Source: an uncultured Porphyromonadaceae bacterium | Lineage (GTDB): Bacteria; Bacteroidota; Bacteroidia; Bacteroidales; UBA11471 | Assembly (NCBI GenBank): GCA_900542765.1 | Contig: UQOX01000029.1 | Span: 1-28,099, forward strand | Length of the DNA: 28,099 nt | Direction: 5' to 3' | Part shown: one piece after another, positions 1 through 7,621 of the stretch | How the letters are laid out: every line of letters starts with the position of its first letter | Position numbering within the stretch: position 1 is the stretch's first letter | Made by a program: the position numbers and the translations under genes | The notes under the pieces: model-generated | What the model was told of the DNA's origin: nothing | The model's input: only the letters and a program-made list of their open reading frames with translations | Database searches by the model: none

Positions 1-49
1 AAGACAGGAGGCGGCTCGGCTCTGCCACGTTGAAAACTTCCGTTTTCAC

Positions 50-80
50 TTGTCACAGCCCTCGCCTTTCACTATCTTTG
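50..80 (+). promoter_or_regulatory. Promoter of trxA (Bacteroidota type)
   Basis: A TATCTTTG -7 box lies at 73-80 with a CTTG/TTG element at 49-52, about 20 nt upstream, which matches the Bacteroidota sigma-ABfr pattern TTTG-N19-TAnnTTTG. It predicts a leader of roughly 40 nt before the trxA ATG. Bases 1-48 hold no gene I can identify. Confidence 0.6.
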
Positions 81-126
81 GACCGAATGAAAGAACAAAT
101 TCAACAACATAAAATTTTAAACTACT

Positions 127-441
127 ATGGCACAGAAAATTACTGACGCTAATTACAAAGAGCTTCTGGCTCAGGACAAACTCGTGGTTGTGGACTTTTG
201 GGCCGAATGGTGCGGACCGTGCCGCAGCATCGCTCCCTACGTCGACGAACTCGCCACCGAATATGAAGGAAAAGCCATCATCGGCAAATACAACGTCGAC
301 GATGACAATGCGCTGAGCAGCGAAATGGGAATCCGCAATATCCCCACGATTCTCTTCTTCAAAGGCGGCAAATTGGTCGACAAGCAAGTAGGGGCATCAT
401 CGAAGGCCGACCTCAAAGCCAAAATCGAAGCCAACCTGTAA
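127..441 (+). CDS. trxA: Thioredoxin
   Basis: This is a classical cytoplasmic thioredoxin of 104 aa, the usual length for TrxA. It reduces protein disulfides using electrons from thioredoxin reductase. The redox motif WCGPC is at residues 28-32, followed by the conserved cis-proline at P73 in the stretch NIPT and a C-terminal GG turn near residues 80-81. There is no signal peptide, which separates it from the periplasmic thioredoxin-like lipoproteins common in this phylum. The gene has its own upstream promoter and a hairpin terminator just downstream, so it is probably monocistronic. The ATG at 127 gives exactly the canonical N-terminus. The identification is firm. Confidence 0.97.
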   Translation: MAQKITDANYKELLAQDKLVVVDFWAEWCGPCRSIAPYVDELATEYEGKAIIGKYNVDDDNALSSEMGIRNIPTILFFKGGKLVDKQVGASSKADLKAKIEANL

Positions 442-471
442 TCGTCACCCCCGCTTCTGCAAAGAATACTT

Positions 472-504
472 CCTATCGGTCGGACATCGGCCGATAGGTT
501 TTTT
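472..504 (+). terminator. Rho-independent terminator of trxA
   Basis: An 8-bp stem, CCTATCGG paired with CCGATAGG, encloses an 11-nt loop and is followed by six T residues at 499-504. It ends the trxA transcript and separates it from the CDF gene that starts about 20 nt later. Confidence 0.8.
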
Positions 505-524
505 ATACCATAATACCAGGAACC

Positions 525-1529
525 ATGATGACCGAATCCAAGGCCAAACAAAAAATACAGAGTTTCATTTGGGCCTGCTCCATCATACTGTTGGTAGGAA
601 AATTCATCGCCTACTACCTCACCGGCTCGGCTGCCATCTTCACAGATGCCATGGAGAGCATCGTAAATGTCGCCGCCGGAGGATTAAGTCTCTATTGCAT
701 CAAGTTGGCCGCCCGTCCGCGCGACGACAGCCACCCCTTCGGGCACGGGAAAATCGAAATGATTTCGGCCTCGACCGAGGGCATTCTCATCATCATGGCA
801 GGCGGTATCATCATCTATGAAGGGATAGACCGGCTCTTCTTCCCGAGCGAACTCAGCCGTCTCGACATCGGTATCTACATCACCGCGGCCGCCGGCTTGG
901 CCAATTATCTGCTGGGAGCACTCAGCATCAGAGCCGGCCGCAAACACCGCTCCGAAGCCCTCATCGCCGGCGGCAAGCACCTGCAATCGGACACCTACTC
1001 GACCATCGGTCTCGTGGCCGGCCTCATACTCGTCAAGGTCACCGGCATCGTGCTCATCGACAGCCTCATGGCCCTCCTCTTCGGCGGGGTCATCATCTAC
1101 ACGGGCATCACCATTCTGCGCAAAACCATCGCCACGCTCACCGACAAGGCCGACGTCGAAAAACTCTCCCGCACGGCCGACATTCTCAACACCCACCGGC
1201 AAGACGACTGGATCGACATTCACAACCTGAAAATTCTCGAATACGGCTCTTACTCCTACATCGAGTGCGACCTTACCCTACCGTGGTACTACACCGTGGC
1301 GCAAGGGCACCGTTCCTGCGAATCGCTCGCCGAAATCATGCAACGCGAATCGGGCGAGAAAATCACCTTCTCGGTACACGCCGACTCTTGCAACGAACGC
1401 CACTGCCACCACTGCCTCATGAGCGACTGCCCCTATCGCAAAAACGCATTTGTCGCCGAGGAACCACTCGACTTGCGTCAAATCGTCGAGAGCGACGAAG
1501 AACACTCGGCCGACACGGGACCGGCCTGA
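525..1529 (+). CDS. Cation diffusion facilitator family transporter
   Basis: This inner-membrane proton-coupled exporter of divalent cations (Zn, Fe, Mn or Co class) has 334 aa. The N-terminal two thirds hold about six membrane segments. Family features are DAMES at 41-45 in TM2, the HPFGHGK loop at residues 70-76 and an HxxxD metal motif (H152, D156) in TM5. A cytoplasmic domain follows from about residue 205. The end of that domain carries a C-x4-C-x2-C-x4-C cluster (C289, C294, C297, C302) with neighbouring histidines, which could bind metal. ATG codons at 525 and 528 are both possible starts. The gene follows the trxA terminator closely, and I see no convincing promoter of its own. The substrate cannot be read from sequence. 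Confidence 0.92.
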   Translation: MMTESKAKQKIQSFIWACSIILLVGKFIAYYLTGSAAIFTDAMESIVNVAAGGLSLYCIKLAARPRDDSHPFGHGKIEMISASTEGILIIMAGGIIIYEGIDRLFFPSELSRLDIGIYITAAAGLANYLLGALSIRAGRKHRSEALIAGGKHLQSDTYSTIGLVAGLILVKVTGIVLIDSLMALLFGGVIIYTGITILRKTIATLTDKADVEKLSRTADILNTHRQDDWIDIHNLKILEYGSYSYIECDLTLPWYYTVAQGHRSCESLAEIMQRESGEKITFSVHADSCNERHCHHCLMSDCPYRKNAFVAEEPLDLRQIVESDEEHSADTGPA

Positions 1530-1589
1530 AAGCGAGAAAGAGAATATCGATAAATTCGACACAATACCATTTTCTTTCCAAAATATTAT

Positions 1590-1597
1590 TACCTTTG
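1590..1597 (+). promoter_or_regulatory. -7 box upstream of the cobalamin riboswitch
   Basis: TACCTTTG matches the Bacteroidota -7 consensus and lies just before the riboswitch aptamer, where the start of the btuB transcript is expected. The -33 element is weak; T-rich sequence at 1571-1578 is the best candidate. Confidence 0.55.
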
Positions 1598-1602
1598 CGG
1601 CC

Positions 1603-1775
1603 GTATTGGTTCGAAATGCCCCGCCGGGGCATGGAGATTAAAAGGGAATCGGGTGAAAATCCCGGACAGTCCCGCTGCTGTGAGTTCCATCACCATGCAC
1701 AAGCCATCACACAAGCCACTGGCACCGACCGGGAAGGCTGCTTGATGCAGGAACAAGTCAGAAGACCTGCCATAC
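1603..1775 (+). ncRNA. Cobalamin riboswitch
   Basis: The aptamer is recognised from its conserved blocks in order: a perfect stem-loop at 1616-1632 (ATGCCCC/GGGGCAT), the core AAAAGGGAATCGGG with GTGAAAATCCCGGACAG at about 1640-1670, the CCCGCTGCTGTGA segment at 1671-1683, the B12-box-like GCCACTGG...GGGAAGGC at about 1716-1739, and the closing GTCAGAAGACCTGCC near 1757-1771. It precedes a BtuB-type receptor gene and should repress it when adenosyl- or other cobalamin is abundant. Between the aptamer and the gene I see no hairpin followed by a T tract, so control is more likely at translation initiation than at termination. Exact ends are approximate. Confidence 0.95.
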
Positions 1776-1912
1776 CCACCGCATTCAACAGCTTTCGAGG
1801 AAAGAGCCTGATTGAGCCACAACGCCTGAAATCTTGCGACTTTTAGCAGAGGCAATCTTCTTTACGGACTCCTGTTTTTCGAGCCGGGATGCGCACGACG
1901 ACAATTCTTGAC

Positions 1913-3922
1913 ATGAGAAAAAGAGTGAGATTCGACCGTAGCATCGTGTATCTCCTGTTCCTGTGCGGGACAGGCCACACCCTCGTACCGGCACAAAACC
2001 GGCTCGACTCGCTGCAACAATTACAAGAACTCACCGTCAGCGCCAGCCGGAGAACCGAAGTCATCGCCTCACAGAAACTCTCGGGCGATGAACTCGAAAA
2101 GCTCAACAGCCTTTCGGTGGCCGACGCCATACGCTACTTCTCGGGCGTGCAACTCAAAGACTACGGCGGCGTGGGCGGCTTGAAAACGGTAAACATGCGC
2201 AGCCTCGGTGCCAACCATGTAGGGGTGTTCTACGACGGCATACAACTGGGAAATGCCCAAAACGGACAAATCGACCTCGGGAAATTCTCGCTCGACAACA
2301 TGGAAGAGATTGCCTTGTATAACGGACAGAAAAGTGAGATATTCCAGTCGGCCAAAGACTTCGGCAACTCAGGCGCCGTGTACCTGCGCAGCCGGCGGCC
2401 CCGCTTCTCGGACGGAGAAAAATACCACCTGCGCGCGACGATGAAATGCGGCTCATTCGGGCTGGCCAATCCCTCGATACTGTGGGAACAAAAAATCAGC
2501 GACCGGGTGAGCAGTCTCTTCAACGCCGAATATACCTACGCAACGGGACGCTACAAATTCCGTTACCGCCGCACCCTGCCCAACGGCGAGACAGCCTATG
2601 ACACCACCGCGGTGCGCGAAAACGGCGACATCGAAGCCTTGCGGATAGAAGGCGGATTTTTCGGCATGACCCCGACCGGGAAATGGAACGCCAAAGCCTA
2701 TTTCTACAACTCCGAACGCGGCATACCCGGTCCTATCCTCAACAACGTGTGGCGACACGGCGAACGCCAATGGGACCGCAACTTCTTCACGCAAGGCAGC
2801 TGGGAAAACGATTTCGGCCGTTACCGCCTGCTGGTAAATGCCAAGTATGCCTACGACTACACCGAATACCTGCGCGACGACCCCCGCGAGATATACGTCC
2901 ACAACCATTACCGGCAACAAGAGGGTTATCTCTCGGCCGCCCATCTCTTCCGGCTCTTTTCGTGGTGGGACCTCGCCATCTCGACCGACCTGCAATGGAA
3001 CTATCTCGATGCCGACCTGCAAGATTTTGCCTACCCCACCCGATTCACCGAGATGGCCGCCATCGCCACCTCGTTCCAGTGGAAGGGACTGCATGTGCAA
3101 AGCAGCCTGCTGGGCACCTTCATACAAGACGCACTCGATGACAAGCGAGTGAGTACCCCTCCGCACAAGAACGAATATTCTCCGGCACTCTTCATGACCT
3201 ACAAACCCACCCGTGACATGGAGCTGCGAGCATTCTGCAAAAAAGCATTCCGCATGCCCACCTTCAACGACCTCTACTATACCGATGTGGGCAACAAGCT
3301 GCTCGACCCAGAACACACGGTTCAGTACGACGGAGGATTTACCTATCACAAGGAGTGGCAGGAAGGCTTTTTCCGCGCGATTGAAGTACAAGGCGACGGT
3401 TACTACAACATCGTCACCGACAAAATCATCGCATACCCCACCGGCCGGCAATTCCGCTGGTCGATGATCAACCTGGGGCGCGTAGAGATACGAGGGTGTG
3501 ATGTGTCGCTACAAACCACGGTGCAAATAGGGAAGGTGGGAATGAACCTGCGCGGGAATTACACCTATCAAAAAGCCCAGGACTTCACCGACCCCGCCCG
3601 CAAATACTATGGCGACCAGATTCCCTACACGCCGCTGCACAGCGGCTCGGTCCTTTGGGAAGGCAACTGGAAACAATGGTCGCTCCATTACAGCTTTATC
3701 TACACCGGCGAACGATACAGCAACTCCGAAAACACGGCGGCCAACCGCCTACAACCCTGGTACACGAGCGACTTGGCCCTGAGCCGCACCTTCACGTTGA
3801 AAAAGGTTGCCTGCAAAGCCGCCTGCGAAGTCAACAACCTCTTCAACCAGTCCTACGACGTCATCGCCAATTACCCCATGCCCGGAACTAATTTCAAAAT
3901 CACACTAACCATACAATTATGA
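1913..3922 (+). CDS. btuB: TonB-dependent cobalamin receptor (BtuB family)
   Basis: This is an outer-membrane TonB-dependent receptor of 669 aa that should import vitamin B12. The N-terminus is a signal peptide with basic residues and a hydrophobic core ending near VPAQ. A TonB-box-like stretch (QELTVSAS) and a plug domain follow (SVADAIRYFSGVQLKDYG...RSLGANHVGVFYDG), then a long alternating beta-barrel that ends in the strand NFKITLTIQL. The protein has no carboxypeptidase-like or SusC extension, so it is a compact BtuB-type receptor. I chose the ATG at 1913 because it puts charged residues directly before the hydrophobic core; the in-frame ATG at 1889 would add 8 residues. The upstream cobalamin riboswitch and the downstream BtuG-like gene, overlapping by 4 nt, support B12 as substrate. 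Confidence 0.92.
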   Translation: MRKRVRFDRSIVYLLFLCGTGHTLVPAQNRLDSLQQLQELTVSASRRTEVIASQKLSGDELEKLNSLSVADAIRYFSGVQLKDYGGVGGLKTVNMRSLGANHVGVFYDGIQLGNAQNGQIDLGKFSLDNMEEIALYNGQKSEIFQSAKDFGNSGAVYLRSRRPRFSDGEKYHLRATMKCGSFGLANPSILWEQKISDRVSSLFNAEYTYATGRYKFRYRRTLPNGETAYDTTAVRENGDIEALRIEGGFFGMTPTGKWNAKAYFYNSERGIPGPILNNVWRHGERQWDRNFFTQGSWENDFGRYRLLVNAKYAYDYTEYLRDDPREIYVHNHYRQQEGYLSAAHLFRLFSWWDLAISTDLQWNYLDADLQDFAYPTRFTEMAAIATSFQWKGLHVQSSLLGTFIQDALDDKRVSTPPHKNEYSPALFMTYKPTRDMELRAFCKKAFRMPTFNDLYYTDVGNKLLDPEHTVQYDGGFTYHKEWQEGFFRAIEVQGDGYYNIVTDKIIAYPTGRQFRWSMINLGRVEIRGCDVSLQTTVQIGKVGMNLRGNYTYQKAQDFTDPARKYYGDQIPYTPLHSGSVLWEGNWKQWSLHYSFIYTGERYSNSENTAANRLQPWYTSDLALSRTFTLKKVACKAACEVNNLFNQSYDVIANYPMPGTNFKITLTIQL

Positions 3923-5037
3923 AAAAAATCTTTCTCTTATCGACACTCTGCCTGCTCGCCATCATGAGCAGCTGTCGCGACGACAACGACATCATCGGCT
4001 CGAACAACAGCAATGTGACCGAAGGCTCAGACCAGGAACTGATCGGTTTCTACCTGCTCAACGAAGGCCAATGGGGAGCCAACAACTCCATACTCGACTA
4101 CTTCGACGTAAAAACGGGTATTTACAGCAGCAACATCTATGCCGAACGCAACCCGAACGTCATCAAAGAACTCGGTGACACGGGCAATGACCTGAAAATC
4201 TACAACGGCCGTCTCTACGCGGTCATGAACGGTTCGCACAAAGTCGAAATCATGACGGCCGACAGCGCCAAGCACATTGCCGAAGTGGACATTCCCAACG
4301 GACGTTTCATCTGCTTCGACGGCAACTATGCCTATGTCTCGTCGTATGTGGGTGCCAGCCGGGGCAACGGAGAAGTGCTCGGTGCCGTGTATAAACTCGA
4401 TACCCAAACGGCTACCGTCGTCGACTCGGTACTCGTCGGCTACCAACCCGAAGAACTGGCTGTCGTCAACGGCACCCTTTATGTGGCCAACTCAGGAGGC
4501 TTGCACACAGGATATGACAACACGGTTTCGGTTATCGACCTTGACCACTTTACCGTAACCAGCGAAATCACCGTGGGCATAAATCCGTTCAGGGTAAAAG
4601 CCGACAACAAGGGACACCTCTATGTAAGCTCCCAAGGCAACTATTTCGACATACCGGCCAACCTTTATGTCATCGACACCCAAAGCAACCATGTTGTCGA
4701 CACGCTCAACATCGGAGCCAGCGACTTCTGCATCGTGGGTGACACGGCCTACGCCTACTCGTCGGAATGGAGCAACACCACCAACGCCTATACCTACACC
4801 TACCATACCATCGACTTGAATACCCGCGAAGTATCTCCGGCCACTTTCGTTACCGACGGCACTCCCATTGCAAGTCTTTATGGCATGGCCGTGAACCCCC
4901 ATACAAAAGAGGTATATCTCACCGATGCCGGTGACTACACCAACAGTGGCACCATCTTCTGCTTCAATCCCGATGGCACCCTCAAATGGAAAGCCGACAC
5001 AGGCGTCAGCCCGGCTCACTTTGCCTTGAAATATTGA
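3919..5037 (+). CDS. btuG: Surface lipoprotein, YncE-like beta-propeller (BtuG-type B12-binding)
   Basis: This 372-aa lipoprotein has a signal peptide with lipobox IMSSC (Cys19). The acidic residues after the Cys (RDDND) resemble the Bacteroidota surface-export signal. The rest consists of repeated blades of about 45 residues with YV/AVVNGTLYVAN-type strands, as in YncE/DUF5074 seven-bladed propellers. In Bacteroides, BtuG proteins are surface lipoproteins that bind B12 very tightly and hand it to BtuB. The ATG overlaps the btuB stop (ATGA), so translation is coupled and the gene falls under the same riboswitch. The BtuG assignment rests on fold and context. Other DUF5074 propellers exist next to TonB receptors for other ligands, but the riboswitch makes B12 the likely one. 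Confidence 0.85.
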   Translation: MKKIFLLSTLCLLAIMSSCRDDNDIIGSNNSNVTEGSDQELIGFYLLNEGQWGANNSILDYFDVKTGIYSSNIYAERNPNVIKELGDTGNDLKIYNGRLYAVMNGSHKVEIMTADSAKHIAEVDIPNGRFICFDGNYAYVSSYVGASRGNGEVLGAVYKLDTQTATVVDSVLVGYQPEELAVVNGTLYVANSGGLHTGYDNTVSVIDLDHFTVTSEITVGINPFRVKADNKGHLYVSSQGNYFDIPANLYVIDTQSNHVVDTLNIGASDFCIVGDTAYAYSSEWSNTTNAYTYTYHTIDLNTREVSPATFVTDGTPIASLYGMAVNPHTKEVYLTDAGDYTNSGTIFCFNPDGTLKWKADTGVSPAHFALKY

Positions 5038-5060
5038 ACCGCTCTCATATCATAAAAAAG

Positions 5061-5100
5061 TAAAGAGAGGGCATCGAAAATTTTCGATGCCCTCTCTTTA
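5061..5100. terminator. Bidirectional terminator, 40-bp perfect palindrome
   Basis: Each 20-nt half, starting TAAAGAGAGGGCATCG, is the exact reverse complement of the other. The hairpin lies 23 nt after the btuG stop and 32 nt after the folK stop on the other strand. A/T runs at the stem ends can serve as weak U tracts both ways, so it probably ends both convergent transcripts. Confidence 0.75.
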
Positions 5101-5132
5101 CCTACTGGTTCCAAACAAAAGCGTCCCAGGTC

Positions 5133-5525
5133 TCAAAGCAAACCAAGCTGCCGAAGCCCGATGCGCATATATTCCTGTTCCATATCGCGAGGGCGCAACA
5201 CCGTTCCTTCCCACACGACAATATCGATGTCGAGGGGGACAAGTGCAGGCAATGTCGAGTCATGCCGGCGCCCCTGCTCCGCCTCTTTCTGCTTGAAAAA
5301 GGCTTTGAGCCTATCGTAATCGTCGGTCGTCGCGATTCGGGCCACTGCGTTACAATAGTCGGGCAACCCCGTGCAACGACCTACCGCGGGGGTCGTGTAG
5401 AGGGTCGAGGCTTCCCATGCACAAAAATAAGATTCCAACTCCTTGCACACACTTGCTACACGCCACTCTTTGTCGGGCACATTCGAACCGATGCTGATAA
5501 TCGCCCATCGCATAACTTGGTCCAT
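5133..5525 (-). CDS. folK: 2-amino-4-hydroxy-6-hydroxymethyldihydropteridine pyrophosphokinase (HPPK), short form
   Basis: This 130-aa protein resembles HPPK, which transfers pyrophosphate from ATP to 6-hydroxymethyl-dihydropterin in folate synthesis. The N-terminal strand and loop AIISIGSN (GSN at 13-15), the LYTTPAVG region near residues 42-49, the DYCNAVARI strand near 56-64 and the PLDIDIVVW element (97-105, carrying the metal-binding Asp pair) follow the family order. It is shorter than E. coli FolK (159 aa), and the usual GPRxLDLDI motif is replaced by LVPLDIDIV. The open frame extends upstream to 6068, but that part runs through the promoter region and the neighbouring transporter, so I take ATG 5525 (or 5513). 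A shortened paralogue with another pterin-related role is possible. Confidence 0.75.
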   Translation of the reverse strand: MDQVMRWAIISIGSNVPDKEWRVASVCKELESYFCAWEASTLYTTPAVGRCTGLPDYCNAVARIATTDDYDRLKAFFKQKEAEQGRRHDSTLPALVPLDIDIVVWEGTVLRPRDMEQEYMRIGLRQLGLL

Positions 5526-5550
5526 AATCCTATTTTTCGATACACAAAGA

Positions 5551-5558
5551 CAAAAATA
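5551..5558 (-). promoter_or_regulatory. -7 box of folK promoter
   Basis: On the minus strand the bases read TATTTTTG, matching TAnnTTTG, about 26 nt upstream of the folK ATG. No clear -33 element is visible at the expected distance. Confidence 0.4.
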
Positions 5559-5655
5559 ACACATTCCCGGCAGAATTGGAGAAAAAAAACAAAAAACAAG
5601 TAATTTCTTGTATAAAAACCCGAAGACCTCCCTTTCGAAATAAAGAGAAAACTCG

Positions 5656-5663
5656 TACCTTTG
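5656..5663 (+). promoter_or_regulatory. -7 box of transporter promoter
   Basis: TACCTTTG matches the -7 consensus, and TTTC sits 19 nt upstream at 5633-5636 in place of TTTG. It predicts a leader of about 105 nt before the transporter ATG at 5775 and is divergent from the folK promoter. Confidence 0.55.
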
Positions 5664-5774
5664 CGGGGCAAAATCCGAAAGCATCATCATACCCGTTTTT
5701 ACTCGGCAGCGAAACAAAAGCGGGGCAATCTTGTTTTTATTGCACAAAACTCTTATATACAACAAATTATTACA

Positions 5775-7454
5775 ATGGACTGGATTCAAAATCTGTTGTT
5801 TGCGACCAACTCGGTAGCCCACACGGTTATCCTCTATGCCTTCGTCATCGCACTGGGCGTGTATTTGGGGAAACTGAAAATCTTCGGGGTATCGTTGGGC
5901 GTAACCTTCGTATTGTTCGTGGGGCTGTTTGTGAGCCATTTCGGGTTCACCGCCGAACAGAACATACTTCACTTTACCAAAGAATTCGGACTGATACTTT
6001 TTGTCTATTCCATCGGCTTGCAAGTAGGTCCCGGTTTCTTCTCCTCGTTCAAACGGGGCGGCATGCAACTCAACATGTTGGCCTTGGGTGTTGTCGTCCT
6101 GAACATCGCGGTCGTTTGCGTCATATATGCCATCGCCAACGACCGGATATCAATGCCCCAACTGGTAGGTATCCTGTCAGGTGCGGTAACCAACACGCCG
6201 GGACTCGGTGCCGCACAACAAACCCTCTCTCAGTTGCATTTCGACGGGAAACTCGCCGAAGTACCCGAAATTGCTTCGGGATATGCCGCCGCATACCCGC
6301 TCGGCGTAATCGGCATTATCCTCTCGATGATTCTTATCCGTTACCTGTTCCGCATCAACAACGAGAACGAGACCAAACGGCTCGAAGCCGAGAAAGAGGC
6401 CAGCACACTGGTTCCCCACATTCTTACCTACAAGGTAGAAAACCCGCTCATCGTGGGCCGCACGCTCGAAAAACTGGCCCTACTCATCGACCGCAACTTT
6501 GTCGTCTCCCGCGTACAGAAAGATGGTGAGGTCATCATACCCGACGACAACACCGTCATCGGGAAAGACGACCTGCTGCTCATCGTCCTCTCGGAAGAAG
6601 ACGAAGATGCCATGAAGGCTTTTATCGGCCCCATCGTGGAGATGGACTGGGAAGCCATACCTTCACCCATCGTTTCCCGACGAGTGGTCGTCACCAAACC
6701 CGAATACAACGGTCGCACAATCGGTTCTTTGCGCCTGCGCATGGGTTATCGACTGAATGCCACCCGCCTGAACCGTGCCGGTGTGGACCTGCTCGTCACG
6801 CCCAACCTCGAATTGCAAATGGGTGACCGCCTCACCGTCGTGGGCCGGAAAGAAGACATCGCCCGCCTGGCCTCGCGACTGGGTAACTCGATGAAACGAC
6901 TCAACGAGCCTAACATGATTACCATTTTTGTGGGAATATTCCTCGGTATATTATTGGGAAGCATACCCTTGTCGATACCCGGCATGTCTTCGTCGATGAA
7001 GCTGGGCTTGGCAGGAGGCCCTCTGGTTGTGGCCATTCTCATTGGACGCTTCGGCCACAAGATGAAACTGGTCACCTACACCTCGACAAGTGCCAGCCTT
7101 ATGCTGCGAGAAATCGGCATCTGCCTCTTCCTGGCGAGCGTCGGCATCGAAGCCGGTGGCGATTTTGCCAAAACAGTTTTCACCGGAGACGGTCTGTTAT
7201 GGGTTTTGTGGGGTTTCCTCATCACCTTCCTGCCCATGATTATCATTGGCATCATCAGCCGTTGGCGTTACAAACTCAACTATTTCACCATCATGGGTCT
7301 GCTCTCGGGCAGTATGACCGACCCCCCTGCATTGGCTTATGCCAACAAGGTTTCGGGCAACGATGCCCCGGCCGTGGCCTACTCCACCGTCTACCCGTTG
7401 ACCATGTTCCTCAGGGTATTGACAGCGCAATTACTCATACTCATTTTTGTATAA
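5775..7454 (+). CDS. AspT/YidE/YbjL-type antiporter with two TrkA-C (RCK_C) domains
   Basis: This 559-aa inner-membrane transporter has the duplicated architecture of YidE and YbjL. It starts with an N-terminal membrane block of about five segments ([19 protein letters not shown] onwards) containing [18 protein letters not shown]. Two cytoplasmic TrkA-C-like domains follow (about residues 205-290 and 295-375), then a second membrane block with [16 protein letters not shown], the counterpart of the first block's motif, and [16 protein letters not shown] matching [16 protein letters not shown]. This repeat marks the inverted duplication. The substrate is unknown; AspT exchanges aspartate and alanine, but most members are orphans. 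The ATG at 5775 was chosen because the frame upstream to 5661 overlaps the -7 box. A strong terminator follows. Confidence 0.9.
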   Translation: MDWIQNLLFATNSVAHTVILYAFVIALGVYLGKLKIFGVSLGVTFVLFVGLFVSHFGFTAEQNILHFTKEFGLILFVYSIGLQVGPGFFSSFKRGGMQLNMLALGVVVLNIAVVCVIYAIANDRISMPQLVGILSGAVTNTPGLGAAQQTLSQLHFDGKLAEVPEIASGYAAAYPLGVIGIILSMILIRYLFRINNENETKRLEAEKEASTLVPHILTYKVENPLIVGRTLEKLALLIDRNFVVSRVQKDGEVIIPDDNTVIGKDDLLLIVLSEEDEDAMKAFIGPIVEMDWEAIPSPIVSRRVVVTKPEYNGRTIGSLRLRMGYRLNATRLNRAGVDLLVTPNLELQMGDRLTVVGRKEDIARLASRLGNSMKRLNEPNMITIFVGIFLGILLGSIPLSIPGMSSSMKLGLAGGPLVVAILIGRFGHKMKLVTYTSTSASLMLREIGICLFLASVGIEAGGDFAKTVFTGDGLLWVLWGFLITFLPMIIIGIISRWRYKLNYFTIMGLLSGSMTDPPALAYANKVSGNDAPAVAYSTVYPLTMFLRVLTAQLLILIFV

Positions 7455-7470
7455 AACACCCATCAATCTC

Positions 7471-7510
7471 GACAAAAACCGTCCCCACAGGGCGGTTTTT
7501 GTCATTTTTT
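7471..7510 (+). terminator. Terminator after the AspT-type transporter
   Basis: The stem GACAAAAACCGTCC pairs with GGGCGGTTTTTGTC, including one G-T wobble, around a short CCACA loop. It is followed by ATTTTTT. It lies 17 nt after the transporter stop and isolates the efflux operon downstream. Confidence 0.85.
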
Positions 7511-7569
7511 ACCTTGGCCGAGAAAAAAAAGTGATTCGTCGATAAAAAAATCGCTTCTCTATAATATAG

Positions 7570-7601
7570 TTGGCCGGGGAGAAAGAGATTCACTACCTTT
7601 G
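7570..7601 (+). promoter_or_regulatory. Promoter of the efflux operon
   Basis: The -7 box TACCTTTG is at 7594-7601 and a TTG element starts at 7570, giving a spacing close to the Bacteroidota norm. The first ATG of the operon is at 7622, so the leader is short. The -33 part overlaps the second copy of an imperfect TTGGCCG direct repeat (first copy at 7514), which could be a regulator site. Confidence 0.6.
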
Positions 7602-7621
7602 TCGCATCATTTACAAACGCT

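Noticed and set aside
2453..3451. Open frame of 332 codons on the minus strand
   Set aside because: It is antisense to the BtuB receptor gene and shows only Val/Gly/Glu-rich shadow composition.
5061..5100. Perfect 40-bp palindrome as a mobile-element end or recombination site
   Set aside because: It lies between two convergent stop codons and forms an ideal hairpin, so a bidirectional terminator explains it; no transposase or duplicated target is nearby.
5526..6068. N-terminal extension of folK up to 6068
   Set aside because: It would run through the divergent promoters and into the transporter gene; the HPPK fold starts at 5525 or 5513.
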